Positions 23,526-35,399 of a stretch of DNA of 64,000 nt are shown here, in pieces; within the stretch, counting starts at the first letter, position 1; every line of letters begins with the position of its first letter. The notes under the pieces were generated by a model that searched no databases, was not told where the DNA came from, and was given only the letters and a program-made list of their open reading frames with translations. The translations under genes were made by a program, and so were the position numbers. Source of the stretch: Telopea speciosissima (taxonomy: Eukaryota > Streptophyta > Magnoliopsida > Proteales > Proteaceae); contig NC_057926.1 in assembly GCF_018873765.1 (NCBI RefSeq), forward strand, positions 49,653,043-49,717,042, written 5' to 3'.

Positions 23526-24259
23526 CCATTAGTTTGGAACTAGGTATTCAAGAAGAACCCATGCCCTTCTAGCTCTTTTTAATAAATGGAATCATGGGTG
23601 TGCCTTGAAGGACCTCTCCGTAAAAGAGATCCAACATATAATAAACAACTATGGATCACCTTCATCTTTGTATTCATCTTCAAATTAAACAGTTTCAGCA
23701 GTGACCTTTTATAGGGTTCAAAGGCTACACTTTTTTTCGAGATTCTCAAAGTCTATAGATCCTGGAAGAAGTTCTTACTCGATCATAGTGTCTAATGCTA
23801 AAGTAGTGGAACGTATGTCAGAGAACTGTCGTTAGTGGAAGCCCAACCCAACATGCTTTTAGGACCAAAAACTGTTCTTAAAGGTCCTCTTCTTCTGCTC
23901 CTCGTCGTATTCTCCAGATCCCTATGAGAAAGAATATAATATCCCTATAGGGGCTTCCTCTTTAGTTTAAAAAAAAAAATCCCCTTATTTCCAAGAGGGT
24001 TAGATCTCTATAACCCCTCTCAACGTTTCTCTCTCAATCCAATGATCCAATTGTGGGTTTCTAAAATTAGGGTTCAAAACCTTCATGCATGCAGGTCACT
24101 GGACAAAGCCGGCCTGTTTATCCCTCTCCATGGTTCTCTCTCCTTTATGAGTCAAAATATGAAAAATTTAAAAGGCTAAACCCAATGACCAATGTTTAGA
24201 ACAGGTTATTCTATCCATAAAAACATCGAAAACATCTGAATCAGATCCAGAGTGGCGAT

Positions 24260-24700
24260 TGTTGTGGTGCATTATTCTTGTAGAAAATATTTGAATATAA
24301 AACAAGGCAGAAAAGAATAGAAATAGCAATCAAATTAAAATCACACAATTGAATACAAGGATTTACGAGGTTCAATAAGATTGCCTAAAACACCTATGCT
24401 GGTGAGATGAGTCTCGATTCACTATCAATGAAGAATAGGGTTACAACCGCTCGTCCTCACACCTTTCTCAGATTAGTTACAGAGAAAAAACTATCGCTAC
24501 ACATATATAGCAAAACTGTATACAGAAAATTTATCAAAATACCCATATAGTCCTAAAAAATTTGTCCGACATATCATCCCTTAACCCCGTATGGACACGC
24601 TAGTTCATCGAGACCCCATACAACCTCTTAACCACCCTTCGAAATCAGCCCACTTGGCCATTTATGCAAGCTATGGAATATAAGACATCAAACCCCAACA
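24260..24700 (-). repeat. Probable Copia-type LTR with adjacent polypurine tract
   Basis: On the minus strand it starts TGTTGGGGTTTGATG and ends CACCACAACA, so ends are TG...CA with a 5-bp inverted TGTTG/CAACA. AAGTGGGAAT precedes it, as a polypurine tract precedes a 3' LTR. Inside are phrases typical of plant Copia LTRs (GTGAGGACGAGCGGTTGTAACCC). No convincing 5-bp target duplication was found and no internal coding part was recognised to the right, so it is a solo or stranded LTR. Confidence 0.6.
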
Positions 24701-25318
24701 ATTCCCACTTGCTATAACTACAACTCTGGATAAGCTCAAAAAATACATGTTGAAATATTGTTTCCAGTATGAGCCACAAGGATTATGTTCTCCCTTGTTT
24801 ATTATGCAATCTTAAATCTTGTCTATGAGTTGACTGTTATATAGTCTCAGTAGACCTTTCTTTGTCTTTGAATACTCTTACATATTGAGACCTTCCAGTC
24901 CTCTTATAGGAATAGTTAAACATGTAGTGGTGCAGCTACAGGCTGTCTCAATGGGAGTCATGGACACCACAACCAATTGTCTGTAAGTGACCAAAGGTTG
25001 GAGGAGGGAACAGGTGGAGCCCCCATAACTCCAACTAATTAGGGCATCTAATTATTTGTGAAAGAAAGTACAAGCAGAAAAGAATAATACTGATACTTAG
25101 AATTGTTTCTGGTTCCATTAAGGAATTTAGGCACAAGCATAGGCAAGCCACAAGCAAAATATATTACATATTTGGACTTAAAGATCTAGAGACAAACACA
25201 CACTGAAACACACTAACAAGCAAGGAACTAAGGAAATGACCATCAATCAAGAGGATTGATTCTGGCCAATTAAGAGATAAAATCAAGTACTTAAAAGTTT
25301 TACTGAAACATATAAGTA

Positions 25319-26446
25319 TCAGTAACTGTTACTGTTGAAGATATTGATGAAGTTTCCAACTTCTTGTGTTCCCATCCCTATTCTTACCAGGAACCCACCA
25401 GGATCTTCAAGGTTTGGCATTAGATAAGCAGCTTCGGGAACTGGTGTTGCTAAGAGAGCAGCAGTAGAAACTGTTCCCCAACCAAAATCAAGTGCTTGGA
25501 ATGGAAACTTGAGCCAATCAGTTATTATAGTTAACTCTCTCATTGATGGAAAGAATTTATCAGTAGACTCAAGTGCTCTCACATACAGTTTCACATATTC
25601 ATCTGTAATTGCATCTTTTGCTGCTTGAATCCTCTTGATTGTGTCATGAAGAAACTCCTCTAGTAGATTCTTTACTAGACATGAAACTGAAGCTAGAACA
25701 AAGGCATTTCCGGTGAAATTCTGGCCGAGTGGTGGCTGAATCCTGTTCCGAGAGTTCACTGGGAATTGTAAACATATATTCGTGTTCGGAGGTAGAGAAA
25801 GAGCCTTCACTCTTGCCTGCAACATTGAAATATCCTATAATGAGTTGAAACGAGTCTCGATTCTCTACCCATGTGGGGTGCCACACCACATAGTGAAGAC
25901 CAATGAAGAGGAATCTCCACCCCATCTGACATAGAGTCAAAGGGGGTCAGATGGGTAGAGATTCCATTTCATTGTGTGCCCCCCCCCCCCCCACACAATG
26001 GTGAAGACCAATAAAGTGGAATCTCCACCCCCTCTGACACAGGGTCAGATGGATAGAAATTCCATTTCATTGACCCGACCCCATGTGGGGTGGGGTGGCA
26101 CCCCACATGGGTAGAGGTTCCCGAATCATAATTCTATGGAGAGAAAATTTTCACTTTGTGGATTAATGAACAACCACCAAATGGTTGATGTTGACTGCAA
26201 AAGATGGACCATATCAGATATTGAACCATCCTAAACCAGGAGGAGTTAATAGCATCTATGTCTTGGCTGTTTGGACCAGTTGGTTAATTGGGACCATTTA
26301 GATGGGGGACCAATATCCCAAAATCTTGTAGCCACTGTTCTAGGGTTTTGAAAACACAGAAATAGAGGGTGATATTCATTAATGGTTATATTGATGCATA
26401 AAGCTAAGTTGTGTACACATTCAAACAAGCAAAGGCATTGAGTACC

Positions 26447-26481
<35 letters not shown>

Positions 26482-27244
26482 AAAGTATAATTTTTGCTCA
26501 TATGTGAATGTATATCTAAATGTGTAGTGTATTAAGGAAAACATTTCTCATTATTAGTATTCCATGCACATGGTGAACACTATTCCTTCCTAGTTGGCTC
26601 ATCTAGCAAACCCTAGTGGGATCAACAATCATAAATTAATTTTTGTGGTAACATTTAAAGTTTTATAGTTAAGGACATATATAATAGAACACAAGAGTAT
26701 AAATTAGAATTAACATTGTTAGAAAAAGATATAAAGGTTGTGTCAGCTTTAGGACATCAAAAAGATTCAAATTCTTCTAAGTACTGTTAGATAATATATG
26801 TTTCCATCCATGCACCCACATGGGTCTCCTATAACAGACTAAAATACTACTCAAGTACTGTTTAGATAATTTATGTTTGTCCAAAGAAGCTAATAACTAT
26901 AGAACCAACTTGAAATAAGACCTGGTTTCCATGAAAAAAATAGTTTATAAATGGTTTGCATTGGAACTTTCTCTATTTCTTTCATGTATTGTTTGTCTGT
27001 GATTCTTTTCCTTAGTTATAGTATCTTATATATCCCATTGTTTCTTTTTTCATTGGTTGGTTTTTGGTTCTTGTAGTTGGGATATTTAAAGGTGGTTTGG
27101 TCTGTCCTTATCACTTTCAATAGCCTTTTTTAGTGATTTTGGAATCATGTCTTTAGGTTTATCTTGGAAGGTTCCTTGTTTAGTTTTCTTTTGTTGCCTT
27201 GGTTTGTCTTCCTAGACAAACCTTGTATTTCTGTATGAATTCTG

Positions 27245-27280
<36 letters not shown>

Positions 27281-29221
27281 ATTTCCTTTTCCATGATTGT
27301 TAATGTGATATTATACTTAATATCCATTACCAAGGTTGCGAAAAAGAAATCAAGTCAGGTTCCTAGCAACACATACAATGTGATAGAAGCCCAATAGTAA
27401 TTTTTTTTTTCTTTTTTAGGTCATTGTTCTTTCTCATCTGTGAAGGCATAGCAATCAGAGATACTTTCTCTGATAATATTGTTAAACATAAAAAGAAACT
27501 TGCAAAGAAAAATGAAAAGTGACTTCTAGTAGTAAAAATTAATGTAAACAGGCAAAGAGAATCCTGAGGTTTAGTTAAAAACTTACCCTCCACACATGTG
27601 CACAAAGGACATCAAAAGTTGAACACTTAGAGAGTTTGCCTCTTTCAATGACAAGGGCCTTAAATTTCTCTACAACTTCCTTCTTCATGGACATAGTTAA
27701 GAGTTGAAGTCCTCCTTGTGGAGCAAGTTGCCCAAATGTTGCTAATGCAGTTTCCCAGCATCTGTCATCAGATGCCATGGCTTGCATTGGAATCCCATAG
27801 AGATCTTGTATAGCAGTAATATGGTCTTGCTCATAAATGGAAGTAGCAACTGGAATTGTATCAGGAGATAAGAGAGCATCCAAGAATGCATCTCTTGAAT
27901 GGTTTGGTAAAACAAGTTCAGACTCAGATTTCCCACTTGACAGATGAGCCCAAGATGACAAGAAGTTGAATGATCCAGTTCCATCAAATAAAGCATGGCT
28001 ACCCCCAAAACCACAAGCTAACCCTCCACAAGCAAACCTTGTTATCTGCACAACAATGAAATAATAAGTACTTTAAAGAAACTTGATAACTCTATGCTAT
28101 TAGATAAATCAATTTATGAAAAAAAAAAAAACAAAACTGCACCACAAACATGGGGAATGGAGAGAGAGAGAGAGAGGGTACCTCTCTGCCTAAAATGATC
28201 ACTCTAGCTAAAAATCCCTTTATGATTGAGGATATAAGCATAGTAGAGTCTCTGGTGTTGGAAGAAAATTTGTGAATTTATCATATTTAGTTTCAGTCTC
28301 TCAATTTTAGAGAGAGAGAGAGAGAGAGAGGTACACCTCTCTTACTGAAAATACCACTCTAGCTACAAATCCCTCTTTTATGATTAAGGTAGAGTCTCTA
28401 GTGTTGGAAGAAAATATGTGAATTTATCATATTCAGTTTTATTTTGTCTCTCAATCTTCTTTGAAGTGATCCAGGAAATCTACAGCCATCCGTGCAATAG
28501 TGTTTCCATAAATGCTCTTTCGAGTGAGATACCTTGAGAATGATGATGCTTAAATAATTAAGCAAAAGCTTTCTACTAGCCTTTTTATGGTCCTAGTGTA
28601 ATTTGATTGATGAACCCAAAGAGGCAATAAAGAGATTTAACTACAATTTCAAGTTCTTCATAACTAGGAGATGACTTTAATAACTAGAACAAAGATAGAA
28701 ACCAAAGTTATTATAAAGCAATATCACTATATGATGTTCAAGGAAAACTGAAAGCTAGGGTTTTGAATTTTTCATGAACAAAACTAAACCTGCACCACCA
28801 CAAGAGGGTTTTCTGATATATCTTCAACTACTGGAAGTTGAGGAACAAGCTTTTCATAACATGCTTTATATTCATGCAGCTTCCCAAGCTCTTCAAGCTT
28901 AGAATCTGTCACTGCAGCGACGAAGGTGACGCCTTCATCTTTGCAATCAATTTCCAGCTTTCCAGTCTCTTCATTGATTCTAAACCTTCCAGCTGCTGGA
29001 AACCATGAAACTAATACTTTCTCCAGACCATATTTTATCCTCTCAACTTGATCTTCACCCTTGAGAGGTATGTCATCATTGAGAGGAGCATTATAAAAGA
29101 AGATGGTGTAAAAATTTGCAGGAGATATCCTGTCAAGACCAGAGAGTTGGATAGTTTTTGTGTTGGATTGCTGACATGGTTTGAGAATTATGGACTCTTT
29201 CAAGGAAATCTTTAAGTCCAT
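25319..29221 (-). CDS. BAHD-family acyl-CoA-dependent acyltransferase, three exons, complete
   Basis: Exons 28790-29221, 27587-28045 and 25319-25816 join in phase 0 at GT-AG sites to a 462-residue protein, normal for BAHD enzymes. These are cytosolic and move an acyl or hydroxycinnamoyl group from a CoA thioester to an alcohol or amine. HALFD (HXXXD, residues 161-165; His is the general base) is followed by GTGSFNF, and DFGWG (407-411) is intact. Three exons are unusual, as many BAHD genes have one intron. Introns are 744 and 1770 bp; the first holds a tandem duplication and the second a hairpin-rich MITE. The start MDLKISLKES fits the short N-terminus of the family. The acyl donor, acceptor and clade cannot be told from sequence alone. 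Confidence 0.92.
25863..26116. mobile_element. Hairpin-rich fold-back element in BAHD intron 2
   Basis: Outer arms CTCTACCCATGTGGGGTGCC (25863) and GGCACCCCACATGGGTAGAG (ending 26116) are near-perfect reverse complements. Inside are two tandem hairpins, AATCTCCACC..ATCTGAC answered by GTCAGATGG.TAGA.ATT, at about 25910-25970 and 26011-26064, separated by a C homopolymer at about 25980-25993. Confidence 0.8.
26450..26478. repeat. Poly-A tract in BAHD intron 2
   Basis: Nearly 30 consecutive A on the plus strand (T in the sense strand of the BAHD gene). It creates a spurious poly-Phe reading frame on the minus strand. Confidence 0.9.
28153..28470. repeat. Tandem duplication of about 160 bp in BAHD intron 1
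   Basis: Two copies, about 28158-28308 and 28314-28465, share (GA)n, GGTAC(A)CCTCTCT, ACTCTAGCTA, AAATCCCT, TTATGATT, GAGTCTCT.GTGTTGGAAGAA and TTATCATATT.AGTTT in the same order, with small indels. The GA repeat at the start of each unit probably mediated the duplication. Confidence 0.85.
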
Positions 29222-32200
29222 GGCTTACAGAAGTAGCTAGTACTGAACTACTGATTGAGGAATTGATGGATTATTCCAGAATGGAAGAAAAAAAAAACCC
29301 TAGATTTATGCACCTCAAGAACAACCCCTGTACGGGAAATCGATTGAGATCTGCATTAGAAAAACCCTAATTTTTAAGAAATTGGGCCATGTGAACTTTG
29401 CTTTTGTAGACAAATCAATAGTGGGATATCTAGGAAACCATTTGCAGAGAAAAAGATAATCAATTAAAAAATTTCTACACCTTGACATTAAGAGAACATT
29501 AAGATTGATTGTGTGATTGTGAGAAATTTTGTCAACTATCACTTTTAGATCTTTTGTCATCACTCATGGCATGGATTATGATTAGACTGGCTAGTTGGTG
29601 ATTAGGTTTTGTTGTTTTGGGAGTGACTTGTAATATTCAAATGTAAGAGAATAGCTTTCTTTTTGATTAATTTTGTTATGGATGTCGGTGATTGGGAGCC
29701 AAATGAAGGTGGGATTACTTAGATTCTGAATGTTGGTTTGTTTTCTTAATATATCTTTTTTGTCACTAAGTACCATTCCATTATCCTTCTCATTTTTAAT
29801 CACTATAAGCAATGTTTTGAAGTAACCCTAATTCTTATAACTTCCAGATAAGTTGATAAGGCGTAACGATTAGGATTGAAAGTGAGAGAGATTAGCCAAA
29901 ATTAATAGTTACAAAGATACAAAACTCTTAACATCATTCAGTTTCTTCATGGCCCCTCTGTTATAAAGCTTGGTAAGTACAGAGGCAATAACACTAAATA
30001 TATATATATATTGAAGTGTTCGTTGAATTGCCCAAAAGAAAGAAAAAGGAATGAAGGACTGTTCCTTTCACATTCTTTGCTTGACAAGCTTATCAGAAAA
30101 CATGTATGTGGTCTAATTTGTTTCATGTCTCTGCATTGTTTCTACTTTAGCAAAGAAAAGGACCTTCATTTAGGTAATTAGGTATTGAAAGTGGGTTCCA
30201 TTCTTCTTAGCCAAAAAGCTTAAGAGGATTAAAGGATACAGACTTTTTCTCCACCTTCACTATATATTCTCTAGTAGTACTATTCCTTGCTAATCGCTAA
30301 TTAATCTAGTTACCTGAAGGTTATCTCTACTTGGTGGTGTTTCCTACGTCCTCTCACAGGGCACCGCTCGTGAGATGACGCCTCTGCCTCCTGGATTGTG
30401 TAGAGACCATGCGACCAAATAGACATCTCCTATATATATATATATATATATATATAATAGGATAGTTGACTTAAGTTTGAATTCTAGAACAAAATTTTTT
30501 AGATGCTAATTAATTAGTTTTAGCTAATGACAAGATAAGCTAAATACTCTGCTTATGAGGCTAATTTGTTTACAGCCAAATGACACACTATTCCATGATT
30601 CTAACAAGGAGGTTAGGGTACCTACCACAAATCTAACCCGGCCGTGTGAACAATTTTAATAAATTAATTAACAATCTAAGGAACACTGGACCATCTAATT
30701 ATATTTTTCTCAAGCTTGACTGGCCAGGGAACATTATGTACATTATATATAACAGCTTTAATGGCAGCCTAAGAAGATTAAAAATATGAAAATTCAAAGT
30801 GGTGCCATTGGATAAGACAATATAAGAATACTGGAGATTACTTTCCAATATTATATAACCCTTTTGGCTAAATATATAAGTTTCTCACAGAATGAATCTT
30901 TAATTAGGTGATGTACTGAAGGAGTTGACTATAATAAATTGTGTGTCACTTAAATGTGTTTGAAGGTAGAAATGAAAAGTGAATTTATTTAAACAGATGA
31001 ATCTTCAATTATTGTGTTTACAATGTATTTGTTAAGGATTAATATTCTATGATACTCTAAAATCGAGATAATGGGTTTCATTCTAACTCTAGAGAACAAA
31101 CTAGGTGGTGATACATTGATGGTTTTTAGGATTCATCTTGTTGCTATCAAGATCTGCTCTCGCGGTTTAGTTTCATCTCACACACAATAGTACCAGAAGA
31201 CAGAGCGGGTGGGTGAGTGCCTCGGAATAGGTTCTGGGAGAGACTCTCCGATGCCTAAGTTAGATCTCAGAGCAAAATAGCATGCACTTAATGGGACCAG
31301 AGATGGAAGATTTGGTTTCAAAGCTTCAAGGTTTAAGCCAATGGAACAATTGTAGGAATCTTACCCCCTTCCCTTCTCTCTTCCTCTTTATATATGACGT
31401 TGTCTCAAATGTCCCTCTTCTCCTTAGGATAGTGTATTCCTCAAGTTACGCATGGTTCAGGTGTGAGGCTAGGGTTGAGGGCCAGACCAGGTTGTGGGTT
31501 CTTATTTCTTGAATTGTTCTTTGGTACGTTCAACCCTGTTACACGTGTCTTCTTGCCATTGAAGATTGGATTCTGTATATATCACATCTTATTTTAGTTG
31601 AATGATTTTTCTCCCTATATCATTCTTGCTTCTTTGGTTTAATGTGATAAGTAACATTATTATTCATGAAAAATGATGAACTATCATGGTGAAATGGATG
31701 CATTTTGCCCAGATTTTGTAGGTTCCCCCCACACCCCAAGAAAATGTCTCGCTTGATGAGCCATATACAAGGGTGCTGGTGAGGTTTCTGAAGTTGGCCT
31801 CCCAAAAAAACTGAAATGCTTTCTTATAAAATAATAATCTATATTAGTTTATGGGATTTCAATTCTTCCAAGTTGTACATGGAGCATATTGTCTTTTGAA
31901 ATTTGCCCTTCTTAAGGGAAAATCCCCCATTGTCTGGCAGGTATAGGAAGAATAACTAGTCTAACACACCTATTTACACCACGTGGAAAGGTGATGTGAT
32001 TATTCTAATCGTTAATCAAATTCAAATTTCAGACTCTAATTCCATCAAATACCCTCCCGTGTATTGGTACACATTTCGATGTGTATCTATGCATGCCTAT
32101 TAGCACTTGATGTCAACTAAATCAGAATAATTGGGGAATAGATTTATCTTAATAGCTCGGTAACTAGGTTGGAATATCACTCAAGTGTAGGATAGCATTG

Positions 32201-32806
32201 AAATGGTGAACTTGAAGACTCGTCGTCTGCATAACCTGAAACTTCGGTATTGCTAGGAAAGATGGTGGGGCTGAGTTATGTCACTGGTCATTTTCCTTAA
32301 GACAGTAAATGCCCCCTACATACGATGCAAATCGGGTTGATCCAAATCGATCTCAAAGATGAAACAACTCCATAGACACAGATGAACTTAACCTTTAATA
32401 TAAATATAGATTTACAAAATGATTTCTGGTTTTTTATTTTTTGTTGCATACATGTTTTATGTAAATTTTTTGAGTCCTTTTGATCCCAAATCAATAGAAT
32501 AGTCATGTTTCTGCATATATAACATTTTATGCAAAATTTTTAATATTTTTTAGGCTTTATTTTGTATTATTTCATGCGTATATACATTATAAAAAATAGG
32601 GCATTTTAATACACGAAGTCCAAATTTTTATATTTATATTTTTTTATGTTTTTTTATACTTCTTACCTTTAAACGTGTTATAATAGGTTAGTTTTTCATA
32701 AATTTATTTTGCACATTAGTCTAGAATTACGTATAGAGATATTTAAGCCAGTTTATGGTTATTTTAGTTTATTCTATGTTTTTTTTTTTATGAATAAAAT
32801 TGTAAT
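29222..32806. other. Intergenic DNA between BAHD gene and tRNA; no protein gene seen
   Basis: It includes the BAHD promoter side. A (TA)n microsatellite lies at about 30431-30456. Short frames at 29315-29812 and 31620-31805 carry no recognisable motifs. A gypsy LTR-like fragment lies at 31140-31280. Confidence 0.5.
31140..31520. repeat. Fragment related to the LTR of the gypsy element at 55.7 kb
   Basis: CTCTCCGATGCCTAAGTTAG with ATCTC...GCAAAATAG at 31238-31280 matches CTCTCCGATGCCAAAGTTAG with ATCTC...GCAAATAG at about 55800-55830. The rest has diverged or been lost. Orientation is the same in window coordinates. Confidence 0.6.
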
Positions 32807-32878
32807 TGCCTCCATGCACGATCGAACTACAGACCTTCAGTTTACAAGACTGACGCTCTACCACTGAGCTATAGAGGC
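32807..32878 (-). tRNA. tRNA-Thr (anticodon UGU), possibly slightly degenerate
   Basis: A 72-nt cloverleaf: acceptor GCCTCTA/TGGAGGC pairs fully (one G-T), D arm GCTC-AGTGGTA-GAGC, anticodon arm TCAGT-CTTGTAA-ACTGA giving anticodon TGT, variable AGGTC, T arm TGTAG-TTCGATC-GTGCA. Base 61 is G where C is expected, so the closing pair G53-C61 of the T arm is lost and the B box is altered (GTTCGATCG). Discriminator base is A. A TTTT stretch lies about 11 nt downstream as Pol III terminator. The layout is nuclear-type, not the chloroplast trnT. It may be a working gene or a recent pseudogene. Confidence 0.82.
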
Positions 32879-32974
32879 TTTTTCTTAATTATTATGTTGT
32901 ATAATATTTTATTTGATTAGATTAGATTATGTTTACTAACTAATTCACTAATTGAAGAAGACAACAACATACGT

Positions 32975-33089
32975 TAGTGAAGTATAACTCTTCACTATTT
33001 GCCACTTGAGATGTATGTGAGGTCCCTCTATCACATGGACTAATCTATGTATTGTCAAGTGACAAATAGTGAAGAGATATACTTCACTA
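32975..33089. mobile_element. 115-bp fold-back MITE
   Basis: The 35-bp arms TAGTGAAGTATAACTCTTCA...CACTTGA and their reverse complement at the right end differ at only 2 positions, with a loop of about 45 bp. It lies between the tRNA and the L1 remnant and is non-coding. Confidence 0.85.
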
Positions 33090-33199
33090 GGCATAGAGAG
33101 ACACTTAGAAGTAAACAAAAAAAAAACATATAACATAGTATTTGAATCTTTTTAAAATACAAAGTACTCCATACAAGCTGCCACTTACCTGCATTCCTA

Positions 33200-34239
33200 T
33201 TTGCATAATGACCAGCTTCTTTCCAAATGGTGGCGTTTTTTCTGGAAACGTAAACTTCATCCGAAATTTAAGCTGTTTTTTTGGCGTGTCTTACATGCAG
33301 GTTTATCTGTCATACTATCTCACAATGGTTGCCGATCGAGCCTACATGTTTTCTCTGTGGTGCTCGTTATGAAACCCAATGGCATCTTTTTATATCTTGT
33401 GAATGGACTAGCGTGTCTGGGCATCTGGGCCCCTCTGCCTGAGAACTGAGCACCTTAGCAGCCCCAATATTGCACAGCTCTGTGCTTCCCTCCTCAACTC
33501 TATGGCCCTGGATTTGAATTATGCTTCTTGGTTTTTTTCTATTGTTATTTTAACTTGCTACTTTATATGGATTGTACGAAACAAAGTATCTTGTGGATTA
33601 GCTCCAGCTAACTCACATTTGGTGTTATCAAATGTCAATCGTTGGATGTACTATTTAGATCTTTGCCCTCCTACTTTAAATGCACTCATTATAGATCACC
33701 ACCAAGCCACACAATGCACTCTAGTTTTCACCCACCATTTGCCTAACAACGAAGTGAACTTCCATGTTCTCTACTGCGTAGGCCTTTCTGAACCATCAAT
33801 GGGACTAACCGGATGGGGGTATTGCTTTTTGTTAGATGACCAGAGTGTTTTAACATCAGCAGGAATTTCGTGTTCATCCAACCCAAAGGAGACTGAGCTG
33901 ATAGGAATCTTGCAGGGGTGGAAACACGCTCTCAAGGAAGGGATCCATTTAAAAGAAATTTGGGTGTCTAGTATTAGCCTTAGTAAAATTTTGCAACCAG
34001 GACAAAATCCATGTGTACCATGGACACTTCTCTCTCTTTTTGTTGAACTAACAGAACTCACCTCAAACTTTACTTCTGTACCTATATATCTCCAGCGTAA
34101 CCAATGGACAGCAGCCTTAAGATCTTACATTCTAACATCAGTTAGGAACAATTCCCCCTCAACACCTTTCTTGTATGATGTACATACGTTTCTGGTAATA
34201 TAATCTTGACTTTTCTCATCACAAAAAAAATAAAATAAA
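33200..34239 (+). mobile_element. 3' end of an L1-type LINE with poly(A) tail
   Basis: An RVT zinc-binding segment is readable across frames: HPKFKLFFWRVLHAGLSV at about 33255, then PTCFLCGARYETQWHLFISC at about 33340 with the Cys/His spacing of the zf-RVT domain. An open frame from 33502 to 34203 follows, with an RNase H-like fold. The remnant ends at an A-rich tail (34221-34240). The 5' part with endonuclease and main RT is absent, as in usual 5' truncation. Confidence 0.8.
33502..34203 (+). pseudogene. RNase H-like C-terminal domain of the L1 LINE (233-residue open frame)
   Basis: It reads FSIVILTCYFIWIVRNK (the linker helix after zf-RVT), then LTGWGYCFLLDDQSVL, KETELIGILQGWKHALKEG and LKEIWVSSISLSKIL, in the order of the plant RVT_3 RNase H domain. 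The expected Asp of the first strand and of the DS motif after WVSS are not obvious, so catalysis is doubtful. The frame is intact, but start and context argue for a LINE remnant and not a host gene. Confidence 0.7.
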
Positions 34240-34265
34240 ATTTGGCAGCAAACTCCCTGGGCTCG

Positions 34266-34444
34266 TGCAGTGCGCTGGATCCGATTCCTCTCTAGTAAGC
34301 CCAGCATCTAGTGAGCATCCTACGGCTGGACTAGCTAGATGCACGCAGGAACACATTCCGGTGCGTATCCAACCAGCCTAGTCGTTGAATGCCGGCTGGA
34401 GAGAGCCCAGTGCTGGAGAGGAGCCTGATCTTGGTGCACTGCCC
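34266..34444. mobile_element. MITE-like element with about 35-bp imperfect inverted ends
   Basis: Left TGCAGTGCGCTGGATCCGAT with TCCTCTC and AGCCCAGC is answered on the right by GCTGGAGAGGAGCCTGATC with GGTGCACTGC in reverse complement. It lies just beyond the L1 poly(A) tail. Confidence 0.6.
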
Positions 34445-35130
34445 CTGCACCCAGACACAAGGGCATGCGAAATGACCACCACACCCTCAAAAGTCCAATC
34501 ACTACTAGATCTTTATTAATTTTTCAATGCTTTTGTTTTGCCACTTGGCATATTCTGTCTGAATAATTGAAACTTGACATGTGAAACAAGGGACCTTGGG
34601 ATCTACCTAATCACAAAATTTTAGCTCCATCTAACCTTCCATGTAGCAAAGATAGTCATGTAGGACAGTAATTTGTTCTACTTGCCCGTCAAGGTCCCCG
34701 CATGGCCGCACCCATTCACAAAGACAGCCTTATTAATTCACAATGATTTTTAATTAAGACTGAGTTTTGCACAATTTCATTTTCGTATTCATTAAGTTTC
34801 TGAAGAAAATGATACTAGAAAAATATCTTTCCAAAGAGAAATTTGCATTTGATTATTGGGAGATTGCAAATAAGGAGATCTCAGAAGGGGAAAAAAAACT
34901 AATGAGGAAGTTGAGGTATCTGATGAGTATATTATTGCACTATAAAATTGATGGGTCAAAAATAAACGAAGCACATAATCAAAGTCATTTATATTGTTCA
35001 AAATGTCATTATATATATATCCATTGAGATTGAGGACCAAAGAGCTCCAAATAAATTTAAGATTATTTATGGATGTTCGTTACCTCAGTGAGAAACATTT
35101 TCTCAAGTAAGTCCTTGTTTCATCACAAAG
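34445..35130. other. Intergenic DNA, no gene recognised
   Basis: AT-rich. An 86-residue frame at 34767-35027 has no recognised family or neighbouring exon signals and is not called. Confidence 0.45.
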
Positions 35131-35399
35131 AATTGAATTTCATTAAGAGCTATACGGATCAAACTTACATAACTCGATTATAACGCATTTAGTATGAGAC
35201 CGTTTAGTACAAACCCGATTATAGACCGGTTACCTGACCGATTATTTATAAATGACACCATGCTTAGCTTATGAGGACCGATTAATTAAACCGGACCAAT
35301 CACAGTACGGGATCTAGGGGACCCCTTGACACCCCTAAAGCAATAGTATTAGGCAGAATTGAATAATGGACAAATTAAAAATAGAATCTCAGTATTCAA

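Noticed and set aside
34767..35027. 86-residue plus-strand frame
   Set aside because: AT-rich, no recognised family, no nearby exon or promoter signal.
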